From NCBI RefSeq assembly GCF_016862315.1, contig NZ_BOMS01000111.1, positions 1 to 49,722 on the forward strand: a stretch of DNA of 49,722 nt. The letters run 5' to 3'. This document shows positions 17,801 to 25,559 of this stretch, piece after piece (within the stretch, counting starts at the first letter, position 1; every line of letters begins with the position of its first letter). This stretch comes from Actinoplanes palleronii. Lineage in GTDB: Bacteria > Actinomycetota > Actinomycetes > Mycobacteriales > Micromonosporaceae. The position numbers were made by a program, and so were the translations under genes. The notes below the pieces were generated by a model. It was given only the letters and a program-made list of their open reading frames with translations. It had not been told where the DNA came from and made no database searches.

Positions 17801-18064
17801 GGCGGTGGTGTGCTCGGTGCGCCCGAGGAACGACTGGAAGCTGCCGGTCAGGTCCGGCAGGTCGACGTTCGGGTCCAGCGAGACGCCGCCGAGCTCGGCG
17901 AAGTCCCGAGCCCCAGGCGCTGACATCCGGAAATACTCACCCTTGAGGCCGTGCACGACGACGGCTGCTGCGGGTGCTTCTGCGTGGGCGGCTGCGGGCG
18001 CCACCAGGCTGACGAGGACTAGCAGGCTTGCTGTGAGCAGGGACTTCCAGGGCGATCGCGGCAT
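14876..18064 (-). CDS. secreted PA14-GH2-LamG multidomain glycoside hydrolase
   Basis: This 1062-residue secreted protein begins with a signal peptide (1-30) and a PA14 domain (about 36-170, GLKGEYFRM to LRWSAAG). A small beta-sandwich (185-270) follows, then the GH2 sugar-binding, Ig-like and TIM-barrel domains (300-870), then a LamG/concanavalin-like domain (880-1062). The acid/base is Glu684 in VVFNEGWGEWD and the nucleophile is Glu754 in AMDGEHGG. GH2 covers beta-galactosidase, mannosidase and glucuronidase activities; the sequence does not settle which. PA14 and LamG probably bind carbohydrate. I chose the ATG at 18064 (GAAGGGA upstream) over a GTG-type start 21 bases earlier. Confidence 0.88.
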   Translation of the reverse strand: MPRSPWKSLLTASLLVLVSLVAPAAAHAEAPAAAVVVHGLKGEYFRMSAPGARDFAELGGVSLDPNVDLPDLTGSFQSFLGRTEHTTARWTGKLTAPATGDYTFFMIGDNGFRFLLDGQPVIDHWVGDWDVEQTSAAVHLTAGEAHDVRVEMFQDVGGANLFLRWSAAGLSKQLVPESAFTPPDGFQVFPAAFAVGAGGRKLTAEFDAPVTTIGQTAAHLVIEADTTPMPISSITKSGTRLTVTLAEPIQAGQKVRVNYDGAGGLIVGGETVPQIIRSATNASTHRLTTRWGDKVDTRHPLPEYPRPQLVRDDWVNLNGPWEFAGAAAGEQPVFGAKLAEKIIVPFPVESQLSGLERRESHMFYRKLITVPKGWKIGSGQRLKLNFGAVDYQAKVYVNGTLVTEHTGGYTAFTADITGALVTKGQQEILVEVTDATGANQPKGKQSLNPGGIVYTPSSGIWQTVWLEPVAATGITELVTTPDLATNALRVTVKSAATGAKVTAVARDKKGHKVGSVTGTANTELRIPIAKPHLWSPDDPYLYDLDVTLGKDEVGSYFGMRSIAVQTVAGFPKLVLNGKPIFSLATLDQGFFPDGLYTAPSDAALRFDLVETKKLGFNAVRKHIKVEPARWYRHADELGLLVWQDFVSADITNTTGQQAWYDQGRQMMDQLHNAPSVIGWVVFNEGWGEWDRTETGRITERVKAADPSRIVNAHSGVNCCASKGDSGKGDVIDHHDYNNTDPAYPDATRIAMDGEHGGFTLRTPGHMWPGTPAVIYSGVADKAALTAKYVDNTERFYLEAAGAELSGSVYTQITDLETELNGLWTYDRRDIKVDPAPVRAINLKVIAAGAAAAQQPPPPGHGDWSLDEGTGTTAKDSGGTSDLTLAGNTTWTPGVSGSALTFDGDGDYADTTSPVVDTTRDYSIASWVTLDKLPGNYATVVSQDGRTTENPFYLQYGQGAFAFSTPGGNRARLAVTPELNRWYHLVGVRDHTTGEVRLFLDGKRVAATTAGPDVVSTGPLSVGRAKYAGNKTDYWSGSIDQVHAFNRALTDDEVAALYTAEVR

Positions 18065-18100
18065 CGAGTGTTTCCCTTCGCACAACGACGTAACGAGATC

Positions 18101-18130
18101 ACATTGAGCCAGTTACATGTGTGATGTCAA
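18101..18130 (-). promoter_or_regulatory. putative promoter of the GH2 gene
   Basis: On the minus strand TTGACA (18130-18125) is followed after 18 bases by CAATGT (18106-18101), giving a leader of about 30 bases. The surrounding 18065-18250 is markedly AT-richer than average. Confidence 0.4.
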
Positions 18131-18313
18131 CGAAAAGAAACAGGACTCGACATTTTCGCAAGCACATCCCGGGTCAAGGTAGGCTTTAACCTCCCGCTTA
18201 CCACTTTTTCGGTACGAATACGGAGCGCCCGTCCGCAGGCTACAAGCCACGTCCCGTGGTGGCCTCGCGCGACACCGCCACCACACCGGACCACCGCGCG
18301 CCTCGCGGTCCTC

Positions 18314-18366
18314 GGCTGGCGCTCAGGGGTGCCTCGGGGTGCCGGAGGCACCCCTCACGACCAGCC
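18314..18366. repeat. palindromic repeat copy A
   Basis: A 53-bp imperfect palindrome starting GGCTGG and ending CCAGCC, with a paired core GGGGTGCCTC / GAGGCACCCC. Bases 7-9 and 11 of the arms do not pair, giving an internal bulge. Same family as 18409-18461, 45832-45884 and 49689-49722. Preceded by CGCGGTCCTC, which is shared with copy B. Confidence 0.75.
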
Positions 18367-18408
18367 GGGACCGTGACGTGCGCTGCGGTCTGGCCGGTCG
18401 CGGTCCTT

Positions 18409-18461
18409 GGCTGGTCCTCAGGGGTGTCTCGGGCACCCCGAGACACCCCTGAGCGCCAGCC
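18409..18461. repeat. palindromic repeat copy B
   Basis: The best-preserved copy: GGCTGG, a three-base mismatch, then TCAGGGGTGTCTCGGG pairing with the other arm, loop of a few bases, ending CCAGCC. It starts 42 bp after copy A and ends nine bp before the stop of the SDR gene. No T-run, so not a normal intrinsic terminator, though it could act as one. Confidence 0.8.
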
Positions 18462-18470
18462 GGCGAGCGG

Positions 18471-19427
18471 TCAGGGGCGGGACTGCCGGGTGGCGTGCCA
18501 GGTCAGCACGGCGGCGGCGGTCAGGGCGAGGCCGGCGGCTGGGGCTGCGAGGGAGCGCCGGCGGGCCGGGGCGGGCTTGGGCGGAGGCGGGATCGGGGTG
18601 AAGACGTTGCCGTGGTGCGGGGCGACCTGCTCGCGGGACAGGCCTCCGACGCTCATCAGCGGGACCACCAGGGCGTCGTACACCGCCGGCAGCGCCACGA
18701 AGCCGAATCTGATCAGCGGGTTGACCAGGCCGACCGACACCTCGCCGCGCGGGCGGCGGGCACAGCGCAGGATCGCGGCGGCGACCTTCTCCGGCGAGTC
18801 GACCGGGGGCGGGGGCTGGCCGAAGCGGCCGGCGAAGTTGGCCGCGGTGCGATAGATGGAGGTGTCCACCGCGCCCGGCGACACCAGGCAGACGTGGATG
18901 CCGGGCGCGTCCCGGGTCTCCAGCCGCAGCGCCCGGGCCAGCCCGCGCAGCCCCCACTTGCTGGTGACGTAGGAGCTGGTGAACGGCGTGACCACGGTCC
19001 CCAGCAGCGAACCGGTGAGCACCAGCACGCCTCGCTCGCGCGCACGGAACCGGCGCAGCGCGACCCGGGCCACGGTGGCCGCGCCCAGCAGGTCGACGGT
19101 GACGACCCGGTCGAACACCTCGGCCGGTACGTCCTCGAACTTCCCGTAGGCCATCACCGCGGCGGTGTGCACCCAGACGTCGATCCCGCCGTACGCGAGA
19201 GAGGCGGCCTCGGCCACCGCCTCCACCGCGTCGCCGTCGGTGACATCCGCGACCACCGCCCGCGCCTGCGCGCCCACGGCCCGGCAGTCCGCAGCAACAG
19301 TCTCCAAGTCCGATTCTGATCGGGCCGCGAGGATCAGCCTGGCGCCGGTCCGGGCGAAGGCCAGCGCCGTCGCCCGCCCCACGCCGCTGGAAGCCCCGGT
19401 GATCACGACTACTGGTGTGGCATCCAT
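18471..19427 (-). CDS. SDR family oxidoreductase with C-terminal membrane anchor
   Basis: This 318-residue classical SDR has the cofactor loop TGASSGVGRA, the catalytic Ser in VLTGSLLG and the YVTSK motif (SSYVTSKWGLRG). After the catalytic domain (about 1-240) a Pro-rich linker (PPPPKPAPARRR) leads to one hydrophobic segment (SLAAPAAGLALTAAAVLTW), so the enzyme is probably tethered to the membrane. Substrate unknown. Start ATG 19427; a GTG two codons upstream is possible. It is 34 bp downstream of the broken chemoreceptor gene on the same strand. Confidence 0.82.
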   Translation of the reverse strand: MDATPVVVITGASSGVGRATALAFARTGARLILAARSESDLETVAADCRAVGAQARAVVADVTDGDAVEAVAEAASLAYGGIDVWVHTAAVMAYGKFEDVPAEVFDRVVTVDLLGAATVARVALRRFRARERGVLVLTGSLLGTVVTPFTSSYVTSKWGLRGLARALRLETRDAPGIHVCLVSPGAVDTSIYRTAANFAGRFGQPPPPVDSPEKVAAAILRCARRPRGEVSVGLVNPLIRFGFVALPAVYDALVVPLMSVGGLSREQVAPHHGNVFTPIPPPPKPAPARRRSLAAPAAGLALTAAAVLTWHATRQSRP

Positions 19428-19460
19428 GGCCACGCTGTACCCGCGGTGACCCGCGCCAAC

Positions 19461-20827
19461 CTAGGTCGTGAACGTCGCCACCACCTCGCGCAGCCGGGTC
19501 GCGGCGCCGGCCAGTTCGTGCGCCGACCGGGCCGTGGTATCGGCCGCCGCCGTGATCCGGCGGGCCTCCTCAGTGACCGAGCCGAACCCGCCGGCGATCT
19601 GCTCGGCGCCGGCCGCCACCTCGCTGATGCCGTAGCTCATCTCCGCGGTCGTCGCGGACTGTTCCTCGACCGCCGCGGCGATCGTCGCCTGGAACTCGTC
19701 CACCCGCGCGATCACCGCGGTGATCTGCTCGATCGAGCCGGCCGCGTCCCGGGCGTCGCGCTGGATCGCGTCGATCCGGGCGGTGATGTCCTGCGCGGCC
19801 CGGCTGCTCTCCTGCGCCAGGTCCTTGACCGAACCGGCCACCACGGCGAAACCCTTGCCGGCCTCACCGGCCCGGGCCGCCTCGATCGTCGCGTTCAGCG
19901 CGAGCAGGTTCGTCTGCGCCGCGATCGACGTGATCACCTGCAGGACGTCGCCGATCTGCGCGGAACTCCCGCGGAGCCGGTCGAGGATCTCGGTGGTGTC
20001 GCGGGCCGCGTCGACCGCCTCGGCGGCGACCGCGGCGGCCTGGCTCGCCCCCTGCGAGATCTCGTTGATCGACGCGGACATCTCCTCGGCGCCGGCCGAG
20101 GTCGCCGAGACGTGCCGGGACACCGTGTCGGCGACGTCGCGGGCCTGGCCGGCCTTCGCGGTGGTCAACTCGGCGCTGGCCCGCATCTGCCCGCTGACCT
20201 CGGTCAGCGCGCCCGACGTCGCGGTGATGTCGTCACCTTCGGCGCGCAGGCCGCGGAGGCCGTGGCCACCGATCCGCCGGTCGCCAGGACCGTCTCGTCG
20301 ACGGCCCGCCCGGCCTGGTCCAGCAACAGCGGCAGCCGGAACACCAGCGCGTCCATCACGTAGTACGAGTCCAGGTCCGGATCGAGGGTCAGGTTCGAGG
20401 CGTCGGACACGGCGACGATCAGGCCGAGAAGGGCATGTGAGGCTTTACCGTACGCGTCGAAAGCCGTCTGCCCACTGCCCGTGGCGGCGGCCAGCTCCGC
20501 CTTGGCCGCGCGCCAGGCGGTTTCGACGCCCAGCTCGGTGCCGTGCTCGTGGTCGGCGGCGTCCACCGCACTCGTGTCGACCCCGCCCGGCGGGCTGCCG
20601 TCGACGGCCAGGTGCCGGGCTCGTACCGTGGCCGCGGTCAGGGCGAGCAGCGGCCGCAGGTAGACGGTACCGGCCCGCTCCTTGGCACTGAACGCCACCT
20701 GGCTGGACTGAATACCGACGTAACCCCAGGTCACGAAACCCAGCGGCAACAGCAGCACCAGGGTGACCAGCAGGATCTTGTACGCGTAGCGCAGCCGGCC
20801 CAGCAGCCGGCTCGCTGGTGAAAACAC
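19461..20827 (-). pseudogene. methyl-accepting chemotaxis protein, frameshifted and internally deleted
   Basis: The N-terminal part, read from GTG 20827 (strong GGGGAGG site), has a membrane helix (YKILLVTLVLLLPLGFVTW) and an extracytoplasmic helical region ending in VLATGGSVATASA. The frame then closes at 20204. The signalling domain continues in another frame (GDDITATSGALTEVSGQMRA onward) to 19461 with the MCP hairpin ITSIAAQTNLLALNATIEAA. The switch is near 20250. The second membrane helix and HAMP expected between sensor and signalling domain are absent, so a deletion of a few hundred bases that also shifted the frame is the simplest reading. A one-base error alone would not restore a normal receptor. 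The 241-residue C-terminal piece could still be made from an internal start as a soluble MCP fragment. Confidence 0.75.
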
Positions 20828-20899
20828 GGCGCCTCCCCGCTGTCCGCTTCGGCACCGCCCGGCCACACCTGAGCCGTTTCGGACTGGTACGGTCCGCGG

Positions 20900-20998
20900 G
20901 TGGAAGAACAGACGAGACCGACGTGGGTGCTGCTGCTGGCGGCGGGCCTGTCGGCCGCGGGCGGCTATCTGCTCTACAGCCTGATCCTCCATCGCTGA
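20900..20998 (+). CDS. possible 32-residue single-span membrane protein
   Basis: GTG at 20900 opens a 32-residue frame: a charged start (Glu-Glu-Gln-Thr-Arg-Pro-Thr), then WVLLLAAGLSAAGGYLLYSL as one transmembrane helix, then Ile-Leu-His-Arg. It lies in the gap between the broken chemoreceptor and the cysteine-synthase-like gene. No good ribosome site is visible, and with this base composition a chance frame is possible. No homologue is known to me. Confidence 0.35.
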   Translation: MEEQTRPTWVLLLAAGLSAAGGYLLYSLILHR

Positions 20999-21024
20999 GT
21001 CGCCCGGCGGCATCGCCTATAACT

Positions 21025-21041
21025 CCTATGTGTCTGATAGG
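21025..21041. promoter_or_regulatory. inverted repeat at the cysteine-synthase-like start
   Basis: CCTAT-7 bases-ATAGG ends two bases before the ATG, with further pairing (ATAA / TTAT) outside it. No Shine-Dalgarno is present, so the mRNA may be leaderless and this would sit over the promoter. A dyad of this kind fits a dimeric repressor of a sulfur-metabolism gene; the regulator is unknown. Confidence 0.4.
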
Positions 21042-21043
21042 TT

Positions 21044-22525
21044 ATGGCGATGAGTGTGCTCGATGCCATCGGCGACACGCCGCTGATCCGGCTCACCCGG
21101 ATCACCGCCGGGATCGCCGCCGAAGTCCATCTCAAGGCGGAGTTCCTCAACCCCGGGGGCAGCGTCAAGGACCGCGCCGCGCTGGCCATGGTCGAGGCCG
21201 CCGAGGAGTCCGGCGAGCTGCGCCCGGGCGGGGTGATCGTGGAGGGCACCTCGGGCAACACCGGGATCGGCCTCGCCATGATCGCCGCACAGCGCGGCTA
21301 CCGGGCCCTGGTCGTGGTGCCGGACAAGAGCAGCGCGGAGAAGGTCGCGACGCTGCGGGCCTACGGCGCCGAGGTGGTGATCACCGTGGGCGGTGTGCCC
21401 CGCGAGGATCCCCGGCACGTCTCGCAGGTCGCCGCCCGGCTCGCCGCCGAGACACCGGGCGGCTGGCTGGCCGGCCAGTACGACAACCCGGCCAACCCGG
21501 GTGCGCACCGGGCCACCACCGGCCCGGAGATCTGGCGGCAGACCGGCCGCCGGGTCACCCACTTCGTGGCCGGCGTCGGCACCGGCGGCACGATCAGCGG
21601 CACCGGGGCGTTCCTGCGGTCGGCGGGCCCGGTGACCATCGTCGGCGCCGACCCGGAGAACTCGGTCTACGGCGGCGGTGACGGCAGCCCGTACTACGTG
21701 GAGAGCATCGGCCACTACGTGCACCCGGCGACCGCCGACGACGTGTGGCCGGAGTCGTATCACCCGCACGTCGTCGACCGGATCGAGCGGGTCGGCGACC
21801 GGGAGTCCATCGCGATGACCCGCCGGCTGGCCCGCGAGGAGGGCGTCCTGGTCGGCGCGTCGACCGGCACGGCCGTGGTGGCGGCGCTGCGGGTGGCCCG
21901 TGAGCTGGGCCCGGACGGGCTGGTGGTGGTCCTCGCACCGGATTCCGGCCGCGCCTACCTGTCCAAGTACTTCGACGACGGCTGGCTGCGCCGCAGCGGC
22001 TTCCCGGTGCCGGCGGCACGTGACTCCCTGGCCGCAGCCTCGCCCGGGTCCGGAGCCCACGCCGCACCCGGGTCCGCGGCCTCGCCCGGCCCGCTGGTCG
22101 GGGACAGCCCGATCACCGCCGCGGTCCTGCTGCCGGTCACCGCCCGGGTGCGGGATCTCCCGGCCGCCGCCCGGGTGCCGGCTCGGCCGGCCGGCCAGGT
22201 GACCGGCCAGCCGGTCGCTTCGGTGGCGCTGGTGGTCCTGCCGCGCGGGAACCGTCCGCTGACCGATCCGGCGCCCGGTGACGTCGTCGGGGCGGTGCCG
22301 CTCGACGCGCTGATCCACGCCGATCCGGGCGCCCTCTTGACCGACTTTGCCCAGCCTCCGTTGCCGACCGTCGGCATCGGTGAGTCCTCGGCCGAGGCTC
22401 TGGAACGCACGCCCGCAGCCGCCACGTGGGTCGCGGTCCTGACCGACGGCCGGATCACCGGAGTGATCACTCGTGGTGCGCTGGCCGGAACGTCCTCCCG
22501 AGACGCCGCAGCGGCGGTTCACTGA
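21044..22525 (+). CDS. cystathionine beta-synthase / cysteine synthase-like PLP enzyme
   Basis: This 493-residue protein has a fold-type II PLP domain (1-325). Lys42 in NPGGSVKDRAA forms the Schiff base, EGTSGNTGIGLA binds the substrate carboxylate and GVGTGGTISGTG cradles the phosphate. GQYDNPANPGAH is the CBS/OASS signature. Residues 335-370 form an Ala/Pro/Gly linker and 370-493 a region that looks like a diverged pair of CBS motifs, ending DGRITGVITRG. This is the layout of actinobacterial cystathionine beta-synthases, but the poor C-terminal conservation leaves O-acetylserine sulfhydrylase possible. It overlaps the convergent ferritin-like gene by 59 bp. Confidence 0.85.
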   Translation: MAMSVLDAIGDTPLIRLTRITAGIAAEVHLKAEFLNPGGSVKDRAALAMVEAAEESGELRPGGVIVEGTSGNTGIGLAMIAAQRGYRALVVVPDKSSAEKVATLRAYGAEVVITVGGVPREDPRHVSQVAARLAAETPGGWLAGQYDNPANPGAHRATTGPEIWRQTGRRVTHFVAGVGTGGTISGTGAFLRSAGPVTIVGADPENSVYGGGDGSPYYVESIGHYVHPATADDVWPESYHPHVVDRIERVGDRESIAMTRRLAREEGVLVGASTGTAVVAALRVARELGPDGLVVVLAPDSGRAYLSKYFDDGWLRRSGFPVPAARDSLAAASPGSGAHAAPGSAASPGPLVGDSPITAAVLLPVTARVRDLPAAARVPARPAGQVTGQPVASVALVVLPRGNRPLTDPAPGDVVGAVPLDALIHADPGALLTDFAQPPLPTVGIGESSAEALERTPAAATWVAVLTDGRITGVITRGALAGTSSRDAAAAVH

Positions 22526-23234
22526 CGTCCGCCGCGGCCGCCCGCTGACCGAAGACGGCCGTGACCATCGGGCGGAACAGGCGCAGCACGTCGGCGACGA
22601 ACCGCCGGCGGCTCAGCCCCAGCGCCCGCAGCGCGCCACCGTGGTCGAGGGAGACCACCAGGGCCGCCCCGGTCATCAGCGCCCACCACCCGGCGGCCGC
22701 GGCGACCCGGCCGGCGAGCGGGGTCCCGGCGAAACCCTGCCGCAGGCGGTCGAGGTGGAACGGCACGTGCCGTTCCTCGTCGGCGAGGATCCGGCCGGCC
22801 ACGTCGGCCACGTAGTCGTCGCCGGACCCGTCGCGCAGCGCCCGGTAGTAGCGCAGCGCCACCACCTCGGCCAGCATCAGCGTGAGCAACTCCAGCCGCA
22901 GGCCACCACCGCGGCGGACGAGCACGAACACGGTGTCGGTCCAGTGCCCGCTGATCGGGGCCGCCCCGGCGTAGCGCACCACGTTCGCCAGCCGGACCGC
23001 GTGGCTCTGCTCCTCGGCCACGAAGAGGCGGATCGCGGCCAGATAGACCGGGTCGCCGGCGCGGGTCGCCGCCGCGATCAGGCTGGTGCCGTCGCCGTCC
23101 TCGCCGGCCTGGAACCGTTGGACGCTGCGGATCAGCGCTGGTGGCAGCTGCCCGCCGAGCGGCTGCGGCTCGGTCCGCGCGGCCCGGCGGCGAGCGTGTT
23201 CCTCGAACATGGCGAGATGCTGGTGAATGTCCAT
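22467..23234 (-). CDS. ferritin-like di-iron domain protein
   Basis: This 255-residue helical protein has the spacing of a ferritin-like four-helix bundle: VAEEQSHAVRLANV, then LAEVVALRYYRAL, then ADEERHVPFHLDRL, giving Glu and His ligands for two metal ions (ExxH twice). Residues 190-215 are hydrophobic (WWALMTGAALVVSL) and may be a membrane helix, which would place it nearer to di-iron membrane oxidases than to iron storage. Function open. Start ATG 23234 (Met-Asp-Ile-His-Gln-His). Divergent from the next gene with a 106-bp gap. Confidence 0.72.
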   Translation of the reverse strand: MDIHQHLAMFEEHARRRAARTEPQPLGGQLPPALIRSVQRFQAGEDGDGTSLIAAATRAGDPVYLAAIRLFVAEEQSHAVRLANVVRYAGAAPISGHWTDTVFVLVRRGGGLRLELLTLMLAEVVALRYYRALRDGSGDDYVADVAGRILADEERHVPFHLDRLRQGFAGTPLAGRVAAAAGWWALMTGAALVVSLDHGGALRALGLSRRRFVADVLRLFRPMVTAVFGQRAAAADVSEPPLRRLGRTFRPAHHE

Positions 23235-23340
23235 GACACGACCCTGGGCCCGTGGCCGGTGCCGCTGGAAGGCCCTGCACGGAACCTCCACACGACCTCC
23301 CCGGCCCGGCCGGTTTTCCCCGCTCCGGCAGACTGGTGCG

Positions 23341-24081
23341 GTGATCAGACTGCGGTGGTACCTCGCTCGCGAACGGCAGCAAGTGATCGATGCCGCTGAC
23401 CTCGAGGCGACCTACGCCGCCGTTGATTGGGCCACCAAACCGGTCTTCGACCACGACGGCGTGCTGGTGTGGGTCAGCGGCCCCGACGAGTGCCGGGTGG
23501 AGCGGCACCGGGGCGGCCGGGATCTTCGCCTGGACGAGTCCGGCACGAACGTCCTGCCCCGCGCCCGTGGCCTGGAGATCCTGCGCGCGCCCGGCGCGAA
23601 ATACCGCTGGGTGCACGCCCTGGACTGGCGCTCGGGCGCCGGCGACTACCTCGACCGGGACCGGGTCGACGCCGTCATGGAGCGCGGTATCGACCTCGAA
23701 CCGTGGTTGTCCGCGGAGAGCCCGGTCGGGCTGCGGCACCTGTCGTATCTGATGTGGTTCCACGGTGGCGCGATGGCCAACGGTGCCGGCTGGCCGCTGG
23801 ACGCGTGCACCGATGAGCAGATCGCCGCGTTCAGCACGGCCGCCGCCTATTTCGGGCTCGATCAGATCGTCGACCTGCTCGGCCGTCTCGAGCCGGAGGA
23901 CGACGCGATCAGCGAGGAGTACTGGGATCTGAGCGGCGCGTTCGGGCAGGACGCTTCGCCGATCTACGACGCCGTGCGCTGCAAGCTCGTCGAGGCGCCG
24001 GGGGATTGGGCTGAGGGCAGCGCGATCAGATCTGGGCGCGCATCACCCACCGCCACTTGGCGATCTTCCGCACCCGGGTGA
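23341..24081 (+). CDS. hypothetical protein, distantly DUF4375-like
   Basis: This 246-residue acidic, soluble protein is not one I recognise with confidence. The segment YLMWFHGGAMANGAGWPLDA followed by a helix pair (EQIAAFSTAAAYFGLDQIVDLL) resembles the NGG-containing core of the DUF4375/DMP19 fold. No signal peptide or enzyme motif is seen. GTG start at 23341; the upstream frame extends further but overlaps the divergent gene. The last 56 bp overlap the convergent acetyltransferase, and its C-terminal tail (GRASPTATWRSSAPG) is low in information. Confidence 0.6.
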   Translation: MIRLRWYLARERQQVIDAADLEATYAAVDWATKPVFDHDGVLVWVSGPDECRVERHRGGRDLRLDESGTNVLPRARGLEILRAPGAKYRWVHALDWRSGAGDYLDRDRVDAVMERGIDLEPWLSAESPVGLRHLSYLMWFHGGAMANGAGWPLDACTDEQIAAFSTAAAYFGLDQIVDLLGRLEPEDDAISEEYWDLSGAFGQDASPIYDAVRCKLVEAPGDWAEGSAIRSGRASPTATWRSSAPG

Positions 24082-24592
24082 AGCCGTGCCGGGCGTACAG
24101 CTCCTCCGGGCCGGTGTGCAGGTAGGCGCCACGCTGCGGCGGCCGCTCGTCGGTCTGCTCCGGGTAGGCCTCGACGATCCCGCCGCCGGCCCGCCTGATC
24201 TCGTCGAGCGCGGCGGTGACGGCAGCGGCGGCGACACCCTTGCCGCGCTGCTTCGCACCGGTGAAGATGCAGCCGATCCGCCAGTCCGGTGACTCGCCGG
24301 CTCCCTGATCGTACGATCGCTGGTTTTTGATGGTGGGCAGCTCCGGCGGCGGACCGAACTGACACCAGCCGACGCAGAGTGTGCCGTCGTAGACGAGCAC
24401 CTGGTGAACCGTCCCGCGCGTGACGTGCGCAAGCTTCGCCTGCCGGTTGCCCTCGCGGGTGCGCCCCGCGCCCACGCCCTCCGGGTGGAAGCCCATGCAC
24501 CAGCAGCCGCCCCAGACCCCGTTGTTCGCCTCGACCAGCGCGGCGAAGTCGTCCCACGTCTCCGGTGACAGCATCCGGGTCGTCAACGTCAT
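24026..24592 (-). CDS. GNAT family N-acetyltransferase
   Basis: This 188-residue protein has the acetyl-CoA binding region DWRIGCIFTGAKQRGKGVAA with the R/Q-x-x-G-x-G/A loop (QRGKGVA), preceded by CVGWCQFGPP (beta4) and followed by LYARHGFTRVRKIAK (the terminal beta6-alpha4 of GNATs). Three Trp and three Cys near the N-terminus (GVWGGCWCMGFHPEG) are typical of a subgroup of uncharacterised actinomycete acetyltransferases. Acceptor unknown. It is followed, 19 bp upstream on this strand, by the P-loop kinase gene. Confidence 0.83.
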   Translation of the reverse strand: MTLTTRMLSPETWDDFAALVEANNGVWGGCWCMGFHPEGVGAGRTREGNRQAKLAHVTRGTVHQVLVYDGTLCVGWCQFGPPPELPTIKNQRSYDQGAGESPDWRIGCIFTGAKQRGKGVAAAAVTAALDEIRRAGGGIVEAYPEQTDERPPQRGAYLHTGPEELYARHGFTRVRKIAKWRWVMRAQI

Positions 24593-24610
24593 GCCTTCAG
24601 TGTCGGGGTG

Positions 24611-25354
24611 TCAGGCGCCGTCGGCGAGGAGCATCGGGGTCAGGGTTTCGCCGGCGTGGACCGCGGCGGTCAGGCGGCGGTGCCCGCGCACGGCGACGAA
24701 CTCCGATGCCTGGTGCCGCACCGTGATCTCGCCGTCCTCGTCGGTGTCCGCGGTCGGGCGGACCCGGCGGGGATCGAGGTGGCACGCGGTGACCGGCGAC
24801 GCGGTGGCCGGCCTGCCGAGCATCTCGACGATCCGGGTGACGACCTGCTCGGTGGTCGCCCGGGTTGTGTCGCAGACCAGGTCGTAGTTGCGCAGGTCGG
24901 ACTTGTCGACGCCGTACCGCGCGAGGAACCGCTGCCGCTCACTGTCGCTGCGCTCGGCGAGCTGGCGCCGGGCCTCCTCGACGCTGTCGTAGCGCTCCAC
25001 CGCGTCACCGGGCCGGGCCAGCACCCGCCGGGCGGCCACGACCGGATCGGTGATCAGGTGAACCTTGAGGGCGTCGGTGAAGTAGTACCAGGCCAGCCGG
25101 TTGTCGACCACCAGCCGCTGACCGGAGGCGGCGATGTCGTGCTGCAGCTGGTCGATCTGATGGTCGATCTTGTCGTCCAGCTCCGAGTGCAGGTTGAACT
25201 GCAGCGCCGTCATGCCGTGCTCCGCCGCCATCCGGCGGTAGAGGTCACCGACGCTGACCCGCCGCACCCCCAGCCGCTCGGCCAGCAGCACCGACGCGGT
25301 CGTCTTGCCGCTGCCGAGATCACCGTTGAGGACCACCGTGCGAGGCCAGGCCAT
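24611..25354 (-). CDS. cytidylate-kinase-like P-loop kinase with ParB-like tail
   Basis: This 247-residue protein starts with a Walker A loop (NGDLGSGKTTAS, residues 9-20) and continues as a nucleotide-kinase-like domain: VSVGDLYRRMAAEHG, VVDNRLAWYYFTDALKVHL and the lid-type segment RQRFLARYGVD. This matches the cytidylate-kinase-2 group. The last 60-70 residues form a second unit (SEFVAVRGHRRLTAAVHAGE), which looks like the GHRR motif of ParB/sulfiredoxin-type folds. The fusion suggests a kinase acting on a nucleotide or protein with a recognition domain; role unknown. Start ATG 25354 has GGTGAGG close upstream. The gap 25388-25559 has no gene I can support. Confidence 0.68.
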   Translation of the reverse strand: MAWPRTVVLNGDLGSGKTTASVLLAERLGVRRVSVGDLYRRMAAEHGMTALQFNLHSELDDKIDHQIDQLQHDIAASGQRLVVDNRLAWYYFTDALKVHLITDPVVAARRVLARPGDAVERYDSVEEARRQLAERSDSERQRFLARYGVDKSDLRNYDLVCDTTRATTEQVVTRIVEMLGRPATASPVTACHLDPRRVRPTADTDEDGEITVRHQASEFVAVRGHRRLTAAVHAGETLTPMLLADGA

Positions 25355-25559
25355 CGCCTCACCATACCGGGTTCGGCAGGTGGCCATTTTCCTCTGCGGC
25401 CTGCTTGTCGGCAGGAGAGCTACCTTCTTCCGGGGGACTCGGGCCGTGCCGGAAAGCTCCAGCGGCGGGTGACGCCGGACTGCCGGCGGGCACCGTCGAC
25501 ACGGAAGGCGTGGCCGGGCAACTGATCGCCTGGCGGGCCGAGGCCGGCGAGTAGGGCGT

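Noticed and set aside
25388..25559. A short plus-strand frame ending VAGQLIAWRAEAGE before a TAG at 25553
   Set aside because: It has no start with a ribosome site and no recognisable family; could be a gene remnant but not supportable.
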